DNA of 64,000 bases from Chryseobacterium nakagawai (GCF_900637665.1 NZ_LR134386.1:2720501-2784500); one strand, 5' to 3'; positions 1-8,921 are shown, counted from the first letter of the stretch. Numbers and translations: made by a program. Notes: a model not told the origin generated them from the letters alone.

Positions 1-332
1 AGCCTGTTGATATCAATAGGCTTAGAAATAAAATCGTATGCACCCTCTTTCAGGCAGGAAACGGCAGAATCAATGTCTGCATGGCCTGAAATCATGATAA
101 ATGTTGTTTCAGGTTTTAATAAGAGACTCTGCTTCAAAAGCTCAGTTCCTGAAAGTTTAGGCATTTTGATATCAGAGATCACCAACGCGAAATCTTCTTT
201 TTCTATCTGTTTGTAACCTTCAAGGCCATCTTCGGCGATAACAAATTCATAATCTGTAAGTTCGTCAGAAAGAATACTGTGAAGTACTCCTGAGATTGCT
301 TTTTCGTCTTCTACTATAAGGATTTTTTGCAT
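1..332 (-). CDS. Response regulator receiver domain (NtrC-like), 3' part cut by window edge
   Basis: Reading the minus strand from an ATG at 332 gives an open frame to base 1, so only about the first 110 residues are seen. It begins MQKILIVEDEK, with the acidic pair E8/D9, the phosphoacceptor D54 in the motif VISDIKMPKLSG, and the conserved lysine in FISKPID near residue 106. This is a CheY-like receiver domain. The FISKPID ending is typical of NtrC-family regulators that continue into a sigma-54 AAA+ domain and a DNA-binding helix-turn-helix, but that part lies outside the window, so the output domain is unknown. The gene is separated from yggS by about 56 bases and points the same way. Confidence 0.85.
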   Translation of the reverse strand, partial: MQKILIVEDEKAISGVLHSILSDELTDYEFVIAEDGLEGYKQIEKEDFALVISDIKMPKLSGTELLKQSLLLKPETTFIMISGHADIDSAVSCLKEGAYDFISKPIDINR

Positions 333-388
333 AGTCGCAAATTTAAATTTTTTGTTTCAATTATTAGCAAAAACTGTACCTAAATATT

Positions 389-1048
389 CTATTGGGAATA
401 GTCTCTTCTTCCAAAAATTGCAGATCCTACCCTTACAGAGTTGGCTCCACATTCAATAGCCACTGGGAAATCATCACTCATTCCCATTGATAATGTTTTT
501 AAAGGCTTTAGTTGATTTAATTCATCAAAAAGGGCTTTTAAAGTTAAAAATTCTTTCTTCACCTGTTGCTCATTATCCGTAAAAGTTGCCATTCCCATCA
601 ATCCTGTAATTTCAATATCAGGGAATTTTCCATCAATATATTGTTGGAAAATTGCTTGAGCTTCTGAGACATCAAGCCCGAATTTACTTTCCTCTGCAGC
701 AATTTTTACCTGAAGTAATACCTTAATACGTCTATTGTTTTTGCCTGCCTCCTTGTTAATTTCAGCCAATAGCTTTTCTGAATCTACACTTTGGATGGTA
801 TCTATGAATGGAGCAATATATTTTACTTTGTTGGTCTGCAGATGCCCGATCAGGTGCCATTGAATATCCTGAGGCAGAAGAGGCGCTTTTTCCATCAATT
901 CCTGAACCTTGTTTTCTCCAAAGACTCTTTGGCCAAGATCATAAACCTCCTGAATAGCAAAAACCGGATGCGTTTTTGAAACGGCAACCAGTTGAACGTG
1001 TGACATAAGCTGATCCTGTATCGCTTTATAATTTTCCTTAATACTCAT
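389..1048 (-). CDS. yggS: YggS/PLPBP family pyridoxal phosphate-binding protein
   Basis: A 219-residue protein of the YggS/PROSC family, a single TIM-barrel related to the N-terminal domain of alanine racemase. It binds pyridoxal 5'-phosphate and takes part in PLP homeostasis rather than catalysis. Visible family marks are AVSKTHP with the PLP lysine at K25, GENKVQE, WHLIGHLQTNKVK near residue 65, the SMGMSDDF phosphate-binding loop and VRVGSAIFG near the C-terminus. Length is normal for the family. The ATG at 1048 is the only plausible start before the conserved N-terminus. It sits between the response regulator and a deacetylase on the same strand, with 104 bases before the latter, so co-transcription is possible but not shown. 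Confidence 0.93.
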   Translation of the reverse strand: MSIKENYKAIQDQLMSHVQLVAVSKTHPVFAIQEVYDLGQRVFGENKVQELMEKAPLLPQDIQWHLIGHLQTNKVKYIAPFIDTIQSVDSEKLLAEINKEAGKNNRRIKVLLQVKIAAEESKFGLDVSEAQAIFQQYIDGKFPDIEITGLMGMATFTDNEQQVKKEFLTLKALFDELNQLKPLKTLSMGMSDDFPVAIECGANSVRVGSAIFGRRDYSQ

Positions 1049-1152
1049 AAATGCAAATTTCTGAAATTTAGTGTAAGGTTCAAAGTCTAAAATGATAGAA
1101 AACAGGTTTTTCTTGTGAAGAACCTGTTTAATCTATTCTTTAAATTTCTGAA

Positions 1153-2013
1153 CTAATTCAATATTTCATTGATTTTCGGATACTGTGAAATCTTTCTGAA
1201 AACAAACTTGTTGCTTTTCTGTAGCTTTTCAATAAACAAATCCAATTCGTTAATAGAATCCGTATCTCTCAGATATTGGTCATGAGTAAGGAAAACAAGG
1301 TGTCTTGAAGTTTTTTCAAGATCATTTAAAAAAATGCTGTCAACTTTTTTCAGCATGGCTTCATGACTCCCTTTTAATGTCATCTTGTGAGTAGGCCTCC
1401 ATTCCAGATCCCAACCAATAACTTTGTATCCTGCTCTTTTAAGGCCATCTGCCGCAGTGGTGGAGCTTTTGATATCTGTTACATTAATATTGTTAAGCCT
1501 CCAGATGTTTCTCCCAGGAGTTCTTGCTATTTTATTGTGAAGCTTCAGGCTATCTTTAGCAATATCAAAATCGCGGACAACAGCATCTGCAGTTTTATAA
1601 AAATCAGAGTATTTGTTGTGAGCATGGGTGAAGCTGTGGTTGGCCAATTCAATTAAAGGATTTTCTTTTAAAAGTTTAAAATCTTTTTTTTGTTTTGTAC
1701 TTCCATAGGCATGTCTTCCAACCAAAAAAGCGGTGGCACACACATTTCTTTTGTCTAAAATTTTTAAAAGATTTTCTGTTCCCTGATTAGGGCCATCGTC
1801 AAAAGTAAGGTAGATCACTCTTTTATCAGGATCTACGCTTTCATCGTCCATTTTGGGAGCGGTTTCTGCGGTAGGATGTTCCTGTGAACTCAACGTTTCG
1901 TTCACATCATTTTTAAAATTACAGCTGTTTAATACTACTGAAGTTGCACTCATCAATGCAAACATCCCGAGAAAAGCCTTATTTGTTGACTTTCCCGCAA
2001 AAATTTTTCTCAT
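1153..2013 (-). CDS. Polysaccharide deacetylase (NodB domain) lipoprotein
   Basis: A 286-residue carbohydrate esterase family 4 protein. The N-terminus has a basic start, a hydrophobic stretch and a possible lipobox around TSVVLNSC at residue 30, so it is probably a lipoprotein, perhaps exported to the surface. The NodB homology domain starts near residue 66: motif 1 is YLTFDDGP (catalytic base D and metal-binding D), motif 2 is NHSFTHAH (metal-binding histidines), motif 3 is ARTPGRN and the late motif is FLTHDQY. These give the metal triad for removing N- or O-acetyl groups from a polysaccharide or peptidoglycan. The substrate cannot be told from sequence. Confidence 0.9.
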   Translation of the reverse strand: MRKIFAGKSTNKAFLGMFALMSATSVVLNSCNFKNDVNETLSSQEHPTAETAPKMDDESVDPDKRVIYLTFDDGPNQGTENLLKILDKRNVCATAFLVGRHAYGSTKQKKDFKLLKENPLIELANHSFTHAHNKYSDFYKTADAVVRDFDIAKDSLKLHNKIARTPGRNIWRLNNINVTDIKSSTTAADGLKRAGYKVIGWDLEWRPTHKMTLKGSHEAMLKKVDSIFLNDLEKTSRHLVFLTHDQYLRDTDSINELDLFIEKLQKSNKFVFRKISQYPKINEILN

Positions 2014-2328
2014 AAAGGTAATGGAAATTTAAATTGTTAAAAATCGTTAAAAATAACACTTGAATGTTAACAAATTATATGCCATATTTCTTTGTGGTTT
2101 TCCTTTTTAAGATTATTTTAAGAAGTTTATTTTAAGGTGTTTTTTTATTAACGCGGTGATTGTTATGTTATGGTTTCGTTTTCCATAAATCTTAACATTT
2201 ATAAATACTAAAGCGATAGTCTTTTTCTATTTTTGTTGAGATAACGGCATTCTTCCTTTGTTTGGGAATTATTTTATTTTAACAAATTGCCATTCAGGTA
2301 ATCAATGTAAGTTCTGGCAGTATTTTGC
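2014..2328. other. Gene-free stretch between the DUF72 gene and the deacetylase
   Basis: About 315 AT-rich bases. I see no convincing coding frame, no RNA gene and no strong hairpin. It must hold the minus-strand promoter of the deacetylase, but no clean TAnnTTTG element is visible on that strand close to the start. Just after the DUF72 stop, the adjacent frame still encodes a short protein-like run (about 18 residues, to a stop near 2275), which could mean a recent C-terminal frameshift in the DUF72 gene or be chance. Confidence 0.4.
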
Positions 2329-3057
2329 TTATTTGAAAATACTTTTCAGGTACATTGCATTTTTAATAGCCGCAGTTCCCCAGGTATTATTAAAGAATAT
2401 AAAGGAAACCTGTTGGGTATTGGAAAGATTTTCTGCAAGGTTATTAAGGAAGCTTTCGCTGTATTCGGATTTGTATAGTGTCGGTTTTCCGTGAAGTCTG
2501 TAGTATATTGTATCAGGATGATTGATAACGATATCTTCAGGGAGGTTTCCTGGGAAACTTACCCCTGAGAAAACGATGTTTTTGCTTTTTAAAAGATCAA
2601 AAATGTCATTTTTCCACCAGGATTCATGACGGAACTCAATGACATTTAAAAAGCTGCTGTCAATATTGTTCATGATCAAATCAATATTTTCAGGAGTATT
2701 TTTAAAGGAGGGTGGAAGTTGGTATAAGAATCCGGAAAGTTTTTGATGAAGATGCTTATAGATATGTTGGCAGAATGCTATAATTTCTTCTTTTGTATCT
2801 GCCAAACGTTTTTGATGGGTAATAGCTTTAGGAATTTTGATGAAAAATCTGAATGATTCGGGGGTTTCATCATACCATTTTAAAAGTGTTTTGGCAGTAG
2901 GAATTCTATAAAATGTGGAATTGATCTCAACAGCATTGAAAGATTCCGCATATAAAGAAAGAAAATCTTTACTTGAAACATTCTCAGGATATAATGACCC
3001 TTTCCAGTCATTATTATAAAATCCCGAACATCCGATGTAAAGATTTCCTTTTTTCAT
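2329..3057 (-). CDS. DUF72 (YecE-like) protein
   Basis: A 242-residue DUF72 protein, a TIM-barrel family of unknown biochemical role. Visible signatures are YIGCSGFYNNDWKGSLYP at the N-terminus, FNAVEINSTFYRIP near residue 42, FFIKIPKAITH, LSGFLYQLPPSFK, NVIEFRHESWW and YYRLHG near residue 190, then FIFFNNTWGTAAIKNA. Length matches the family. It ends 9 bases after the start region of the next coding stretch on the same strand, just downstream of the copper ATPase (stop at 3067), so the two genes are nearly contiguous and may share a transcript. No signal peptide is visible, so it is probably cytoplasmic. Confidence 0.92.
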   Translation of the reverse strand: MKKGNLYIGCSGFYNNDWKGSLYPENVSSKDFLSLYAESFNAVEINSTFYRIPTAKTLLKWYDETPESFRFFIKIPKAITHQKRLADTKEEIIAFCQHIYKHLHQKLSGFLYQLPPSFKNTPENIDLIMNNIDSSFLNVIEFRHESWWKNDIFDLLKSKNIVFSGVSFPGNLPEDIVINHPDTIYYRLHGKPTLYKSEYSESFLNNLAENLSNTQQVSFIFFNNTWGTAAIKNAMYLKSIFK

Positions 3058-3066
3058 CCTATTATT

Positions 3067-5934
3067 TTATTTTATATCCAGATCCACTGAGTTTAATCTT
3101 AATGAATTCAGAATCACGGATAATGAACTTACACTCATCGCTGCAGCGGCAATCATTGGTGATAACAAAATTCCAAAGAATGGATACAATAATCCTGCCG
3201 CAACCGGAATTCCCAAAACATTATAGATAAAGGCAAAGAATAGATTTTCTTTGATGTTTTTAACCAGCTTTTCACTTAACAGCTTCGCTTTTGCTACACC
3301 TAAAATATCTCCTTGTAATAATGTGATTTCTGCGCTTTCAATAGCTACATCAGTACCAGTTCCCATAGCAATACCTATATCGGATTGGGCAAGAGCGGGG
3401 GAGTCATTAATTCCATCTCCGGTCATGGCAACGACTTTGCCCTGTTGCTGTAATTTTTTTACTTCATTTAGTTTATCCTCAGGAAGGCAATTTGCTTTAA
3501 AATGTTTGATGCCTAATTCTTCTGCAACAGCTTTTGCGGTGTGTTCATTGTCTCCGGTCATCATTATGATATCAATTCCTTCACTCATTAATTGATGGAC
3601 TGCTTTTTTAGAACTTGCTTTAATTTTATCCGTAAAGCTTATAAATCCTAAGACGTTATGGTCCTGAGCAACATAAGAAATAGTATGAGCTTTTGACTGA
3701 ACTATTATTGCTTTCTGCTTTAAGGTATCAGGAATCTGTATCTGATGAGATGTTAGCAGACTTTCATTTCCAAGATAAGCTGTTTTTCCATTGATATTTC
3801 CTTTTACCCCTTTTCCTGAAACGTTTTCAAACTGTTCTACTTTTTCTGCAGATATATTTTCATCCTTTGCCCTTTTAATAACGGCATTGGAAAGTGGATG
3901 TTCTGAGTTTTGATTCAGTGAAAAGGCAAGTTTTAAAATCTGGTTTTTATCTTCATTGTTTGCCGTTTCAATATGCTCTACAGAAGGTTTTCCTTCCGTT
4001 AAAGTGCCTGTTTTATCGGTAATCAGAACGTTTACCTTATTCATTTGTTCCAGAGCTTCGGCATTTTTGATGAGAATACCATTCTTAGCTCCTTTTCCGA
4101 TTCCCACCATTAAGGACATCGGAGTTGCCAGTCCTAAGGCGCATGGACAAGCTACAATTAAAACAGCTACAGCATTCACAAAAGCAAATAGGCTTCTTTT
4201 TCCTTCAGGACCAAAGAACTGCCATAATACAAAGGTAAGAACTGCAATAAGAATGACAACAGGTACAAATACTTTTGATACCTTATCTGTCAGTTTTTGG
4301 ATAGGTGCTCTGCTTCGGCTTGCCTCATTCACCATTTTAATGATCTGTGAAAGTAAGGTTTCATCGCCAACTTTTTCAGCTTTCATAATGAATACCTGAT
4401 TTCCATTGATGGTTCCTGAAGAAACTTTATCATCAACGTTTTTTTCAACAGGAATGGGTTCTCCTGTAATCATACTTTCATCCACGATAGAGTTTCCTTC
4501 TATGATCTTTCCATCAACCGGAATTTTTTCACCCGGTTTTACCTTTAAATGATCCCCGATTTTCACCTGAGACAGCAATACTCGTTTTTCTTCACCATTC
4601 ACCATAAGATTAGCTTCATCCGGTGACAGGTTCATCAATTCCTTAATTGCATTTCCTGTTTTTTTATGGGCAGCAGCTTCCATCAACTGTCCCAGGATAA
4701 CCAGGGTAAGAATAACACAGACTGCTTCAAAATACAACGGGATTTCATGATTATGTCCACGGATTTCATGAGGAATAATATCCGGGAAAGCTAATGCTGT
4801 AATACTGAAAATAAACGCCGCAGCGACCCCCAGTGCAATCAAACTAAACATGTTAAGATTCCATGTTTTGAATGAAACCCAGCCTCTTTTTAACAGAAAC
4901 CAGCCGGAATAAAACATAACAGGAAGCGTTAATGCCAGCTCAATAAACCCTTGGATTTGGTGGGAAAAAGGGAAATCTATAAACATCCCACCCATAGAGA
5001 GGATGAAAACAGGAATGGTAAAGGCTAATGAAATCAGAAATTTTCTTTTCAGAATGTTGTAGGTTTCATCTTCTTCATCGTCACCACTATCAGGCATTCT
5101 GACCAGATCCATCCCACAGATCGGACAGCTTCCCGGTTCATCACTGATGATTTCAGGGTGCATAGGGCAGGTATATTTCGCTGTTTTCTTTTCCGGGTAT
5201 TTGACAAGGTCCATTCCGCAAACCGGACATCCTACATTGGAATCATAAGTTTTATCTCCTTCACAATACATAGGGCAGTAATATCTTCCTGCCATTTCAT
5301 CAGTAACCTTAGGGGCTTCGTGATTATGATTATGATTATGATTATGATTATGAGCGTGTGAATGCGAATGAGCTTGGTGTGAAACTGCATTTTTAGCCAT
5401 CTCTTCAGAGATCTCCTCCAGGTGCATGTGGCATACAGGACAGTCTCCTTTTTCACCATATACTTGATCTCCTTCACAGAACATTGGACAATAGTATTTT
5501 CCAACACTGTCTTTAAAGTTTTCCGGAAGATTTGTCGCTGAATAAGTCGGTTTGTGATTAGGATCTTTTGCCAGCTTTTCTTCGATGGGAACTAGATACA
5601 TATTACAAACCGGACATCTTTCTCCCTGTTTGAAATATACTTTATCTCCTTCGCATTCCATTGGACAATAATATACTGACGATGGTGATACACGATCCTG
5701 AGGTTTTACAAAAGCTTTTTCAGGATTATCAGGATCTTCAAGTCTGTATTTTCCTATTTCCGCTAAGGACTCATTTAAAACGGAAAGAGCAACCGCGTGC
5801 TCAGAGGCAATAGTAGCAGTATTGTTTTCCAAGTTTACATCGGCTGTAACTCCTTCAATACTGTTCAATTGATTGAATATTTTTTTCTGGCAACCGGAAC
5901 AGGTCATTCCGAGTATTTTATACTGTTGTTCCAT
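3067..5934 (-). CDS. copA: Cu(+)-exporting P1B-type ATPase with four Cys-rich metal-binding modules
   Basis: A 955-residue heavy-metal P-type ATPase. I start it at the ATG at 5934 ([15 protein letters not shown]); an in-frame ATG ten codons upstream adds nothing conserved. Order of parts: an HMA domain with MTCSGC; three modules of the form YYCPMxCEGD..CPVCxM; a His/Asn run; a fourth module of the form [17 protein letters not shown]; then the membrane core. The core shows the CPC motif ([12 protein letters not shown], near 590), DKTGTLTEG with the phosphorylated Asp near 640, SEHPLS, and [12 protein letters not shown] in the seventh and MxxSS in the eighth helix fit Cu(+) specificity (P1B-1). 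It follows an AraC regulator with an HMA-like N-terminus, so copper-responsive control is likely. The number of metal modules is unusually high. Confidence 0.95.
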   Translation of the reverse strand: MEQQYKILGMTCSGCQKKIFNQLNSIEGVTADVNLENNTATIASEHAVALSVLNESLAEIGKYRLEDPDNPEKAFVKPQDRVSPSSVYYCPMECEGDKVYFKQGERCPVCNMYLVPIEEKLAKDPNHKPTYSATNLPENFKDSVGKYYCPMFCEGDQVYGEKGDCPVCHMHLEEISEEMAKNAVSHQAHSHSHAHNHNHNHNHNHEAPKVTDEMAGRYYCPMYCEGDKTYDSNVGCPVCGMDLVKYPEKKTAKYTCPMHPEIISDEPGSCPICGMDLVRMPDSGDDEEDETYNILKRKFLISLAFTIPVFILSMGGMFIDFPFSHQIQGFIELALTLPVMFYSGWFLLKRGWVSFKTWNLNMFSLIALGVAAAFIFSITALAFPDIIPHEIRGHNHEIPLYFEAVCVILTLVILGQLMEAAAHKKTGNAIKELMNLSPDEANLMVNGEEKRVLLSQVKIGDHLKVKPGEKIPVDGKIIEGNSIVDESMITGEPIPVEKNVDDKVSSGTINGNQVFIMKAEKVGDETLLSQIIKMVNEASRSRAPIQKLTDKVSKVFVPVVILIAVLTFVLWQFFGPEGKRSLFAFVNAVAVLIVACPCALGLATPMSLMVGIGKGAKNGILIKNAEALEQMNKVNVLITDKTGTLTEGKPSVEHIETANNEDKNQILKLAFSLNQNSEHPLSNAVIKRAKDENISAEKVEQFENVSGKGVKGNINGKTAYLGNESLLTSHQIQIPDTLKQKAIIVQSKAHTISYVAQDHNVLGFISFTDKIKASSKKAVHQLMSEGIDIIMMTGDNEHTAKAVAEELGIKHFKANCLPEDKLNEVKKLQQQGKVVAMTGDGINDSPALAQSDIGIAMGTGTDVAIESAEITLLQGDILGVAKAKLLSEKLVKNIKENLFFAFIYNVLGIPVAAGLLYPFFGILLSPMIAAAAMSVSSLSVILNSLRLNSVDLDIK
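5322..5351. repeat. Five-unit hexanucleotide repeat inside the copper ATPase gene
   Basis: Five tandem copies of GATTAT on the plus strand, read on the minus strand as alternating His-Asn codons within a run of about 17 residues that begins HSHSHAHN. The unit is 6 bases, so copy-number slippage would change the number of His-Asn pairs without breaking the frame. The run lies in the linker between the third and second metal modules on the protein and is a plausible extra metal-binding segment. Confidence 0.9.
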
Positions 5935-6020
5935 GATTCTTAAATTTATACTGCAAATCTCCAAAATGAAAATCTAAGGCTGTTATAAATTTAAGGATAA
6001 TAGTTATAGAATTTGGGTTT

Positions 6021-6139
6021 GAGAGTATTAGAGTTTGAGAATGTTAGAGTATTAGGGTATTAGAGTGGAGGTTATGGGTTGATTGTTTATTATAACATTA
6101 AACTCCCAGACTCTCAAACCCTCAAACTCTAATACTCTC
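6021..6139. repeat. Perfect 19-base inverted repeat between the copper ATPase and its regulator
   Basis: The 19 bases at 6021-6039 (GAGAGTATTAGAGTTTGAG) are matched exactly in reverse complement at 6121-6139, with 81 bases between. The interior carries further partial copies of the TTAGAG / TATTAG words. On RNA the arms could form a long hairpin between the regulator gene (ends 6156) and the ATPase start (5934). It may be a member of a dispersed intergenic repeat family rather than a terminator, since no clean T-run follows on the minus strand. Confidence 0.75.
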
Positions 6140-6155
6140 CACCTCTCAAGATCAA

Positions 6156-6716
6156 TTAAAGGCTGTCAAGAGACTTCCTATGGTGATCTTTTAATTTCTT
6201 AAATTCTGTAGGGGTGAATCCGGTAACATTACGGAATTGGGTAGAAAGATGTTGAACACTTTTGTAGCCCAGTTTTCCTGCAATTTCAGTTAGGTTGAAT
6301 TCATTATATAAAAGGAGCTCCTTTACTTTTTCTATTTTTTGAAGAATGAAAAACTGTTCAAGAGTTATGTTTTCATTCTGTGAAAATGTTTTTGAAAGGG
6401 AGCTATAATCTTTATGAAGTTTTGAGCTTAAAAATTCAGAAACAAGAAAATCCTCATCAATGTCAAGTTCACTAACTTTTACAATAACGAGGTTTTTAAT
6501 TTTTTCAATAAGCTGATGTGAAGAATCCATGATTCTCTCAAAACCGGTTGCAAGCAATTTTTCTTCAATAGATTGCATGATGGTTGTGGAAACTTCTGAT
6601 TCAGTTTCCACTTCTCCCAGAATAACGGAATTGGTCTTTATATCTGCATTGTTAAAGATGGTTTCTACTGCGGCAATACATCTGTTGCAGACCATATTCT
6701 TGATGAAAATTTTCAT
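6156..6716 (-). CDS. AraC-type regulator with an HMA-like N-terminal domain
   Basis: A 186-residue transcription factor. The N-terminal 65 residues resemble a heavy-metal-associated domain (MKIFIKNMVCNRCIAAVETIF, with CxxC in the metal loop), and the C-terminal 90 residues are an AraC double helix-turn-helix (FILQKIEKVKELLLYNEFNLTEIAGKLGYKSVQHLSTQFRNVTGFTPTEFKK). It is short for AraC proteins because a metallochaperone-like domain replaces the usual effector domain. Its ATG overlaps the stop codon of the upstream thioesterase by ATGA, and the copper ATPase lies next downstream on the same strand. I infer it senses copper or a similar soft metal and controls the ATPase. Confidence 0.88.
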   Translation of the reverse strand: MKIFIKNMVCNRCIAAVETIFNNADIKTNSVILGEVETESEVSTTIMQSIEEKLLATGFERIMDSSHQLIEKIKNLVIVKVSELDIDEDFLVSEFLSSKLHKDYSSLSKTFSQNENITLEQFFILQKIEKVKELLLYNEFNLTEIAGKLGYKSVQHLSTQFRNVTGFTPTEFKKLKDHHRKSLDSL

Positions 6717-7108
6717 ATTCCACTATTTAACCTGTCTTTTACAAACTCAATCTGGGTCTTACCATGGGGAGCAGGATTCCCATTGCTGTCTAGATTAACC
6801 ATGACGATTTTATCAACAGTGATAATTGTTTGATGGGTCATTTTATTACGGACATCACATCTTAAAGTAATAGAGGACGAACCAAAATGAGTGGCTTCGA
6901 TACCGATTTCTATAATATCTCCCTGTTTTGCGGAGCTTACAAAATTGATCTCAGAAATAAATTTAGTCACTACTTTCGTATTTTCAAGCTGGATGATGGC
7001 ATATAATGCCGCTTCTTCATCGATCCATTGTAAAAGTCTTCCTCCGAAAAGAGAGTGGTTAGGGTTTAAATCTTCAGGTTTTACCCATTTTCTTGTATGA
7101 TAGTTCAT
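6713..7108 (-). CDS. Acyl-CoA thioesterase (hotdog fold)
   Basis: A 131-residue hotdog-fold thioesterase of the YciA/BACH type, which hydrolyses acyl-CoA to free acid and CoA. I start it at the ATG at 7108 (MNYHTRKWVKPEDLNPNHSLFGG), because the extra 17 residues available upstream are not conserved-looking. The motif NPNHSLFGGRLLQWIDEEAALYA holds the catalytic Asn/Asp region, followed by FVSSAKQGDIIEIGIEA and SSITLRCDV. Its stop overlaps the start of the HMA-AraC gene (ATGA), so the two are translated from one message; the link between a thioesterase and a metal regulator is probably only transcriptional. Confidence 0.9.
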   Translation of the reverse strand: MNYHTRKWVKPEDLNPNHSLFGGRLLQWIDEEAALYAIIQLENTKVVTKFISEINFVSSAKQGDIIEIGIEATHFGSSSITLRCDVRNKMTHQTIITVDKIVMVNLDSNGNPAPHGKTQIEFVKDRLNSGI

Positions 7109-7204
7109 GTTCTTAATAATTTGCAGTACAAATTTAGTGTTAAAAGCTGGGGTTATCAAAAGAATAGTATTTATTGATCAAAAGAGAACTATTCATTTTC
7201 TCAA

Positions 7205-7618
7205 TCATTTTCTTTTGGAGCGCATTGCTTTTGTCTTCGCGATGCTGGGATCATTTAATAGGTTGTAATATTCTTCACTTTCTATAGGATATAAGGCTAC
7301 TTTCCCTTCTTTATTATGATGAAACCCAAATCCATATCTTTTGGCTAGAGGAGAGGATCGTAGGCAGGCTTGACCTTTGGAAAAGAATTTGTCTCTTTCT
7401 GCCTGCTTTTCATTTTCTAAAATATCATGCTGAAAAGCGTAACATTCAAAAATAATATCATCAGAGGAGTATTGGTAAGGATTTTTACTAATTTTTTCAT
7501 ATTGAAGATTTGCTAAGGTCTTTTCTTTCTTTTCAGGTGGAACCTGTGCTTTAGAAACAGGGCAGTCTTCAGCAACTTCTATAAGAGTATTGAGATAATT
7601 AGTGGAGTGTTGTTTCAT
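7205..7618 (-). CDS. DUF6157-like protein of unknown function
   Basis: A 137-residue basic protein with no signal peptide or membrane segment. I recognise it as DUF6157-like: it begins MKQHSTNYLNTLIEVAEDCPVS, has KTLANLQYEKISKNPYQYSSDDIIFE in the middle, and LRSSPLAKRYGFGFHHNKEGKVALYPIESEEY near residue 90, ending in a basic tail KAMRSKRK. Proteins of this kind occur as single-domain cytosolic proteins, and no biochemical role is known to me. It stands alone on the minus strand, about 100 bases before the thioesterase start. Confidence 0.75.
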   Translation of the reverse strand: MKQHSTNYLNTLIEVAEDCPVSKAQVPPEKKEKTLANLQYEKISKNPYQYSSDDIIFECYAFQHDILENEKQAERDKFFSKGQACLRSSPLAKRYGFGFHHNKEGKVALYPIESEEYYNLLNDPSIAKTKAMRSKRK

Positions 7619-8033
7619 AATTTATGGCCTTATAAATATGGCGGTAAACGCAACTATAAATATACTATTATTCTCTATATGCTAAAATATCACCTGCTGA
7701 AACCCCATTAACCTTATCTATAGTTTCAATTATTGGGGATAATTATTTCTTTTTTATAATAATTTGAAAGATTTTTTATTATGTTAACTAACTTTAACTT
7801 TTCATATGATATAGTGTTTAATGTATTGATTTTCAATTGTTTAATAATTTCTTTTGATTGAGTATTTAAACTAAATTCAAATGAATGTGATAAAGAGATA
7901 AAAAAAAGCTTTGATTTGAAGTTTTTAATTGTATCTTGCATACGTTTATATTTGGAATCAATATTTGTTCATTAATTTATGTTGCTTTTCTTTTATATAC
8001 CAAATTTTTATTAATTTTTTAATTTATTTTAAA
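7619..8033. other. Gene-free AT-rich stretch upstream of the RRM gene
   Basis: About 415 bases, very AT-rich. A 71-codon minus-strand frame here (7726-7941) is low-complexity Lys/Asn/Ile-rich and I do not accept it as a gene. The right part carries the likely promoter and leader of the RNA-binding protein gene. Confidence 0.5.
7947..7954 (+). promoter_or_regulatory. Candidate -7 element for the RRM gene
   Basis: TATATTTG matches the Bacteroidetes -7 consensus TAnnTTTG, about 80 bases before the ATG at 8034. A clear -33 TTG at the usual spacing is not obvious, so confidence is limited. It implies an unusually long, AT-rich leader of roughly 75 bases, as is common for cold-responsive RNA-binding protein genes. 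Confidence 0.4.
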
Positions 8034-8399
8034 ATGAACATTTTTGTTTCAAACATCAATTACGCAACTAAAGAGTATGAGTTGCACGATCTATTTGCAG
8101 AATTTGGTGATGTATCATCAGCTAAAATCGTAACAGACAGAGAAACTGGCCGTTCTAGAGGTTTTGGTTTCATCGAAATGGGTGATGAAGAAGGACAGCA
8201 GGCTATTGAAGCTCTTAATCAAAAAGAATTCAACGGAAAAACATTAAACGTATCTGAAGCTAAGCCAAGAGAAGAGAAGCCAAGAAGAAGCTTCGATAAC
8301 AACAGAGGCGGAGGTTACGGTGGTAACAATCGTGGAAATGGTGGCGGAGGTTACGGTGGTAACAACCGTGGCGGTAACGGCGGCGGAAATCGTTGGTAA
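8034..8399 (+). CDS. RRM-domain RNA-binding protein with Gly-rich tail
   Basis: A 121-residue single-RRM protein like the bacterial and cyanobacterial cold-inducible RNA-binding proteins. I start at the ATG at 8034 (MNIFVSNINYATKEYELHDLF). RNP2 is IFVSNI at residues 3-8; RNP1 is RSRGFGFIEM near residue 43. The C-terminal 40 residues are a Gly/Asn/Arg-rich tail with repeats of the kind GGYGGNNRG, which usually adds unspecific RNA affinity. It probably acts as an RNA chaperone. The gene ends in a strong hairpin terminator and is monocistronic. Confidence 0.95.
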   Translation: MNIFVSNINYATKEYELHDLFAEFGDVSSAKIVTDRETGRSRGFGFIEMGDEEGQQAIEALNQKEFNGKTLNVSEAKPREEKPRRSFDNNRGGGYGGNNRGNGGGGYGGNNRGGNGGGNRW

Positions 8400-8407
8400 A
8401 AAATATG

Positions 8408-8434
8408 AAGCGGCTTTTTTAAGCCGCTTTTTTT
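8408..8434 (+). terminator. Rho-independent terminator after the RRM gene
   Basis: A 9-base-pair stem AAGCGGCTT / AAGCCGCTT with a TTTT loop, followed by a run of T. The T-run touches the stop codon of the convergent BlaI-type gene. Confidence 0.93.
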
Positions 8435-8921
8435 ATGATTTCTTTTTCTTCTTCTTTTTGTCTTTTTCTTTCTCTTTGCTGATTTTCACTTTTTTCTCTT
8501 TCTTCGGATTTAATATCTCATCAGCGACTTCAAACTTTGGTTCTTCAATTTTCGCAGGCTTGATTTCAATTTTAAGATCAAAATACCCTTTAAGATCACC
8601 CTGTGTAAGTAATTTTTCACTGAATAAAAATTCAAGGATTTCTTTTCCGGAATCATTGAAAAAGTTGTGCGTGAGTTCTTTTAACAGAAATTTTCTGTAT
8701 TCTTCAAACGGAACAATTACCGTGTATTTGAAGATCCGTCCTTCTTTTTCCGTAGATAGATATCCCTTTTCAACCAATATTTTCAAATATGTGGAAACCG
8801 TGTTTTGGTGTGGTTTAGGTTCCGGATGCTGCTCCATAACGTCCTTCAGATAGAAAGATTCCATTTTCCAAAACAGCTTCATAAAGTTTTCTTCCGCGGC
8901 AGTAAGATGATTGATTTTCAT
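8433..8921 (-). CDS. BlaI/MecI-type transcriptional repressor with Lys-rich tail
   Basis: A 162-residue winged-helix protein of the BlaI/MecI/CopY family. I start at the ATG at 8921 (MKINHLTAAEENFMKLFWKMESFYLKDVMEQ); upstream codons overlap the PAP2 gene in another frame. The winged helix spans residues 1-75, with HQNTVSTYLKILVEKGYLSTEKEGRIFKYTVIV as recognition helix and wing. Family members bind dyad operators and are usually inactivated by a BlaR-type membrane peptidase, but none is adjacent here. The last 25 residues are almost all Lys, Glu and Ser, an unusual charged tail. It lies 8 bases after the PAP2 gene stop region, suggesting co-transcription. Confidence 0.88.
   Translation of the reverse strand: MKINHLTAAEENFMKLFWKMESFYLKDVMEQHPEPKPHQNTVSTYLKILVEKGYLSTEKEGRIFKYTVIVPFEEYRKFLLKELTHNFFNDSGKEILEFLFSEKLLTQGDLKGYFDLKIEIKPAKIEEPKFEVADEILNPKKEKKVKISKEKEKDKKKKKKKS

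Noticed and set aside
2275..2328. C-terminal frameshift of the DUF72 gene
   Set aside because: A short protein-like run follows the stop in the adjacent frame, but the intact product already has normal family length and ending, so a frameshift is not needed.
5322..5351. CRISPR-like short tandem repeat
   Set aside because: The units are 6 bases, contiguous, in frame within a gene, without spacers; it is a coding microsatellite.
5935..5964. Upstream ATG of the copper ATPase
   Set aside because: It adds ten residues before a typical HMA start and has no better ribosome site.
7726..7941. 71-codon minus-strand frame upstream of the RRM gene
   Set aside because: Low-complexity Lys/Asn/Ile-rich text in very AT-rich DNA, no domain, no start context, and it covers the likely RRM promoter region.
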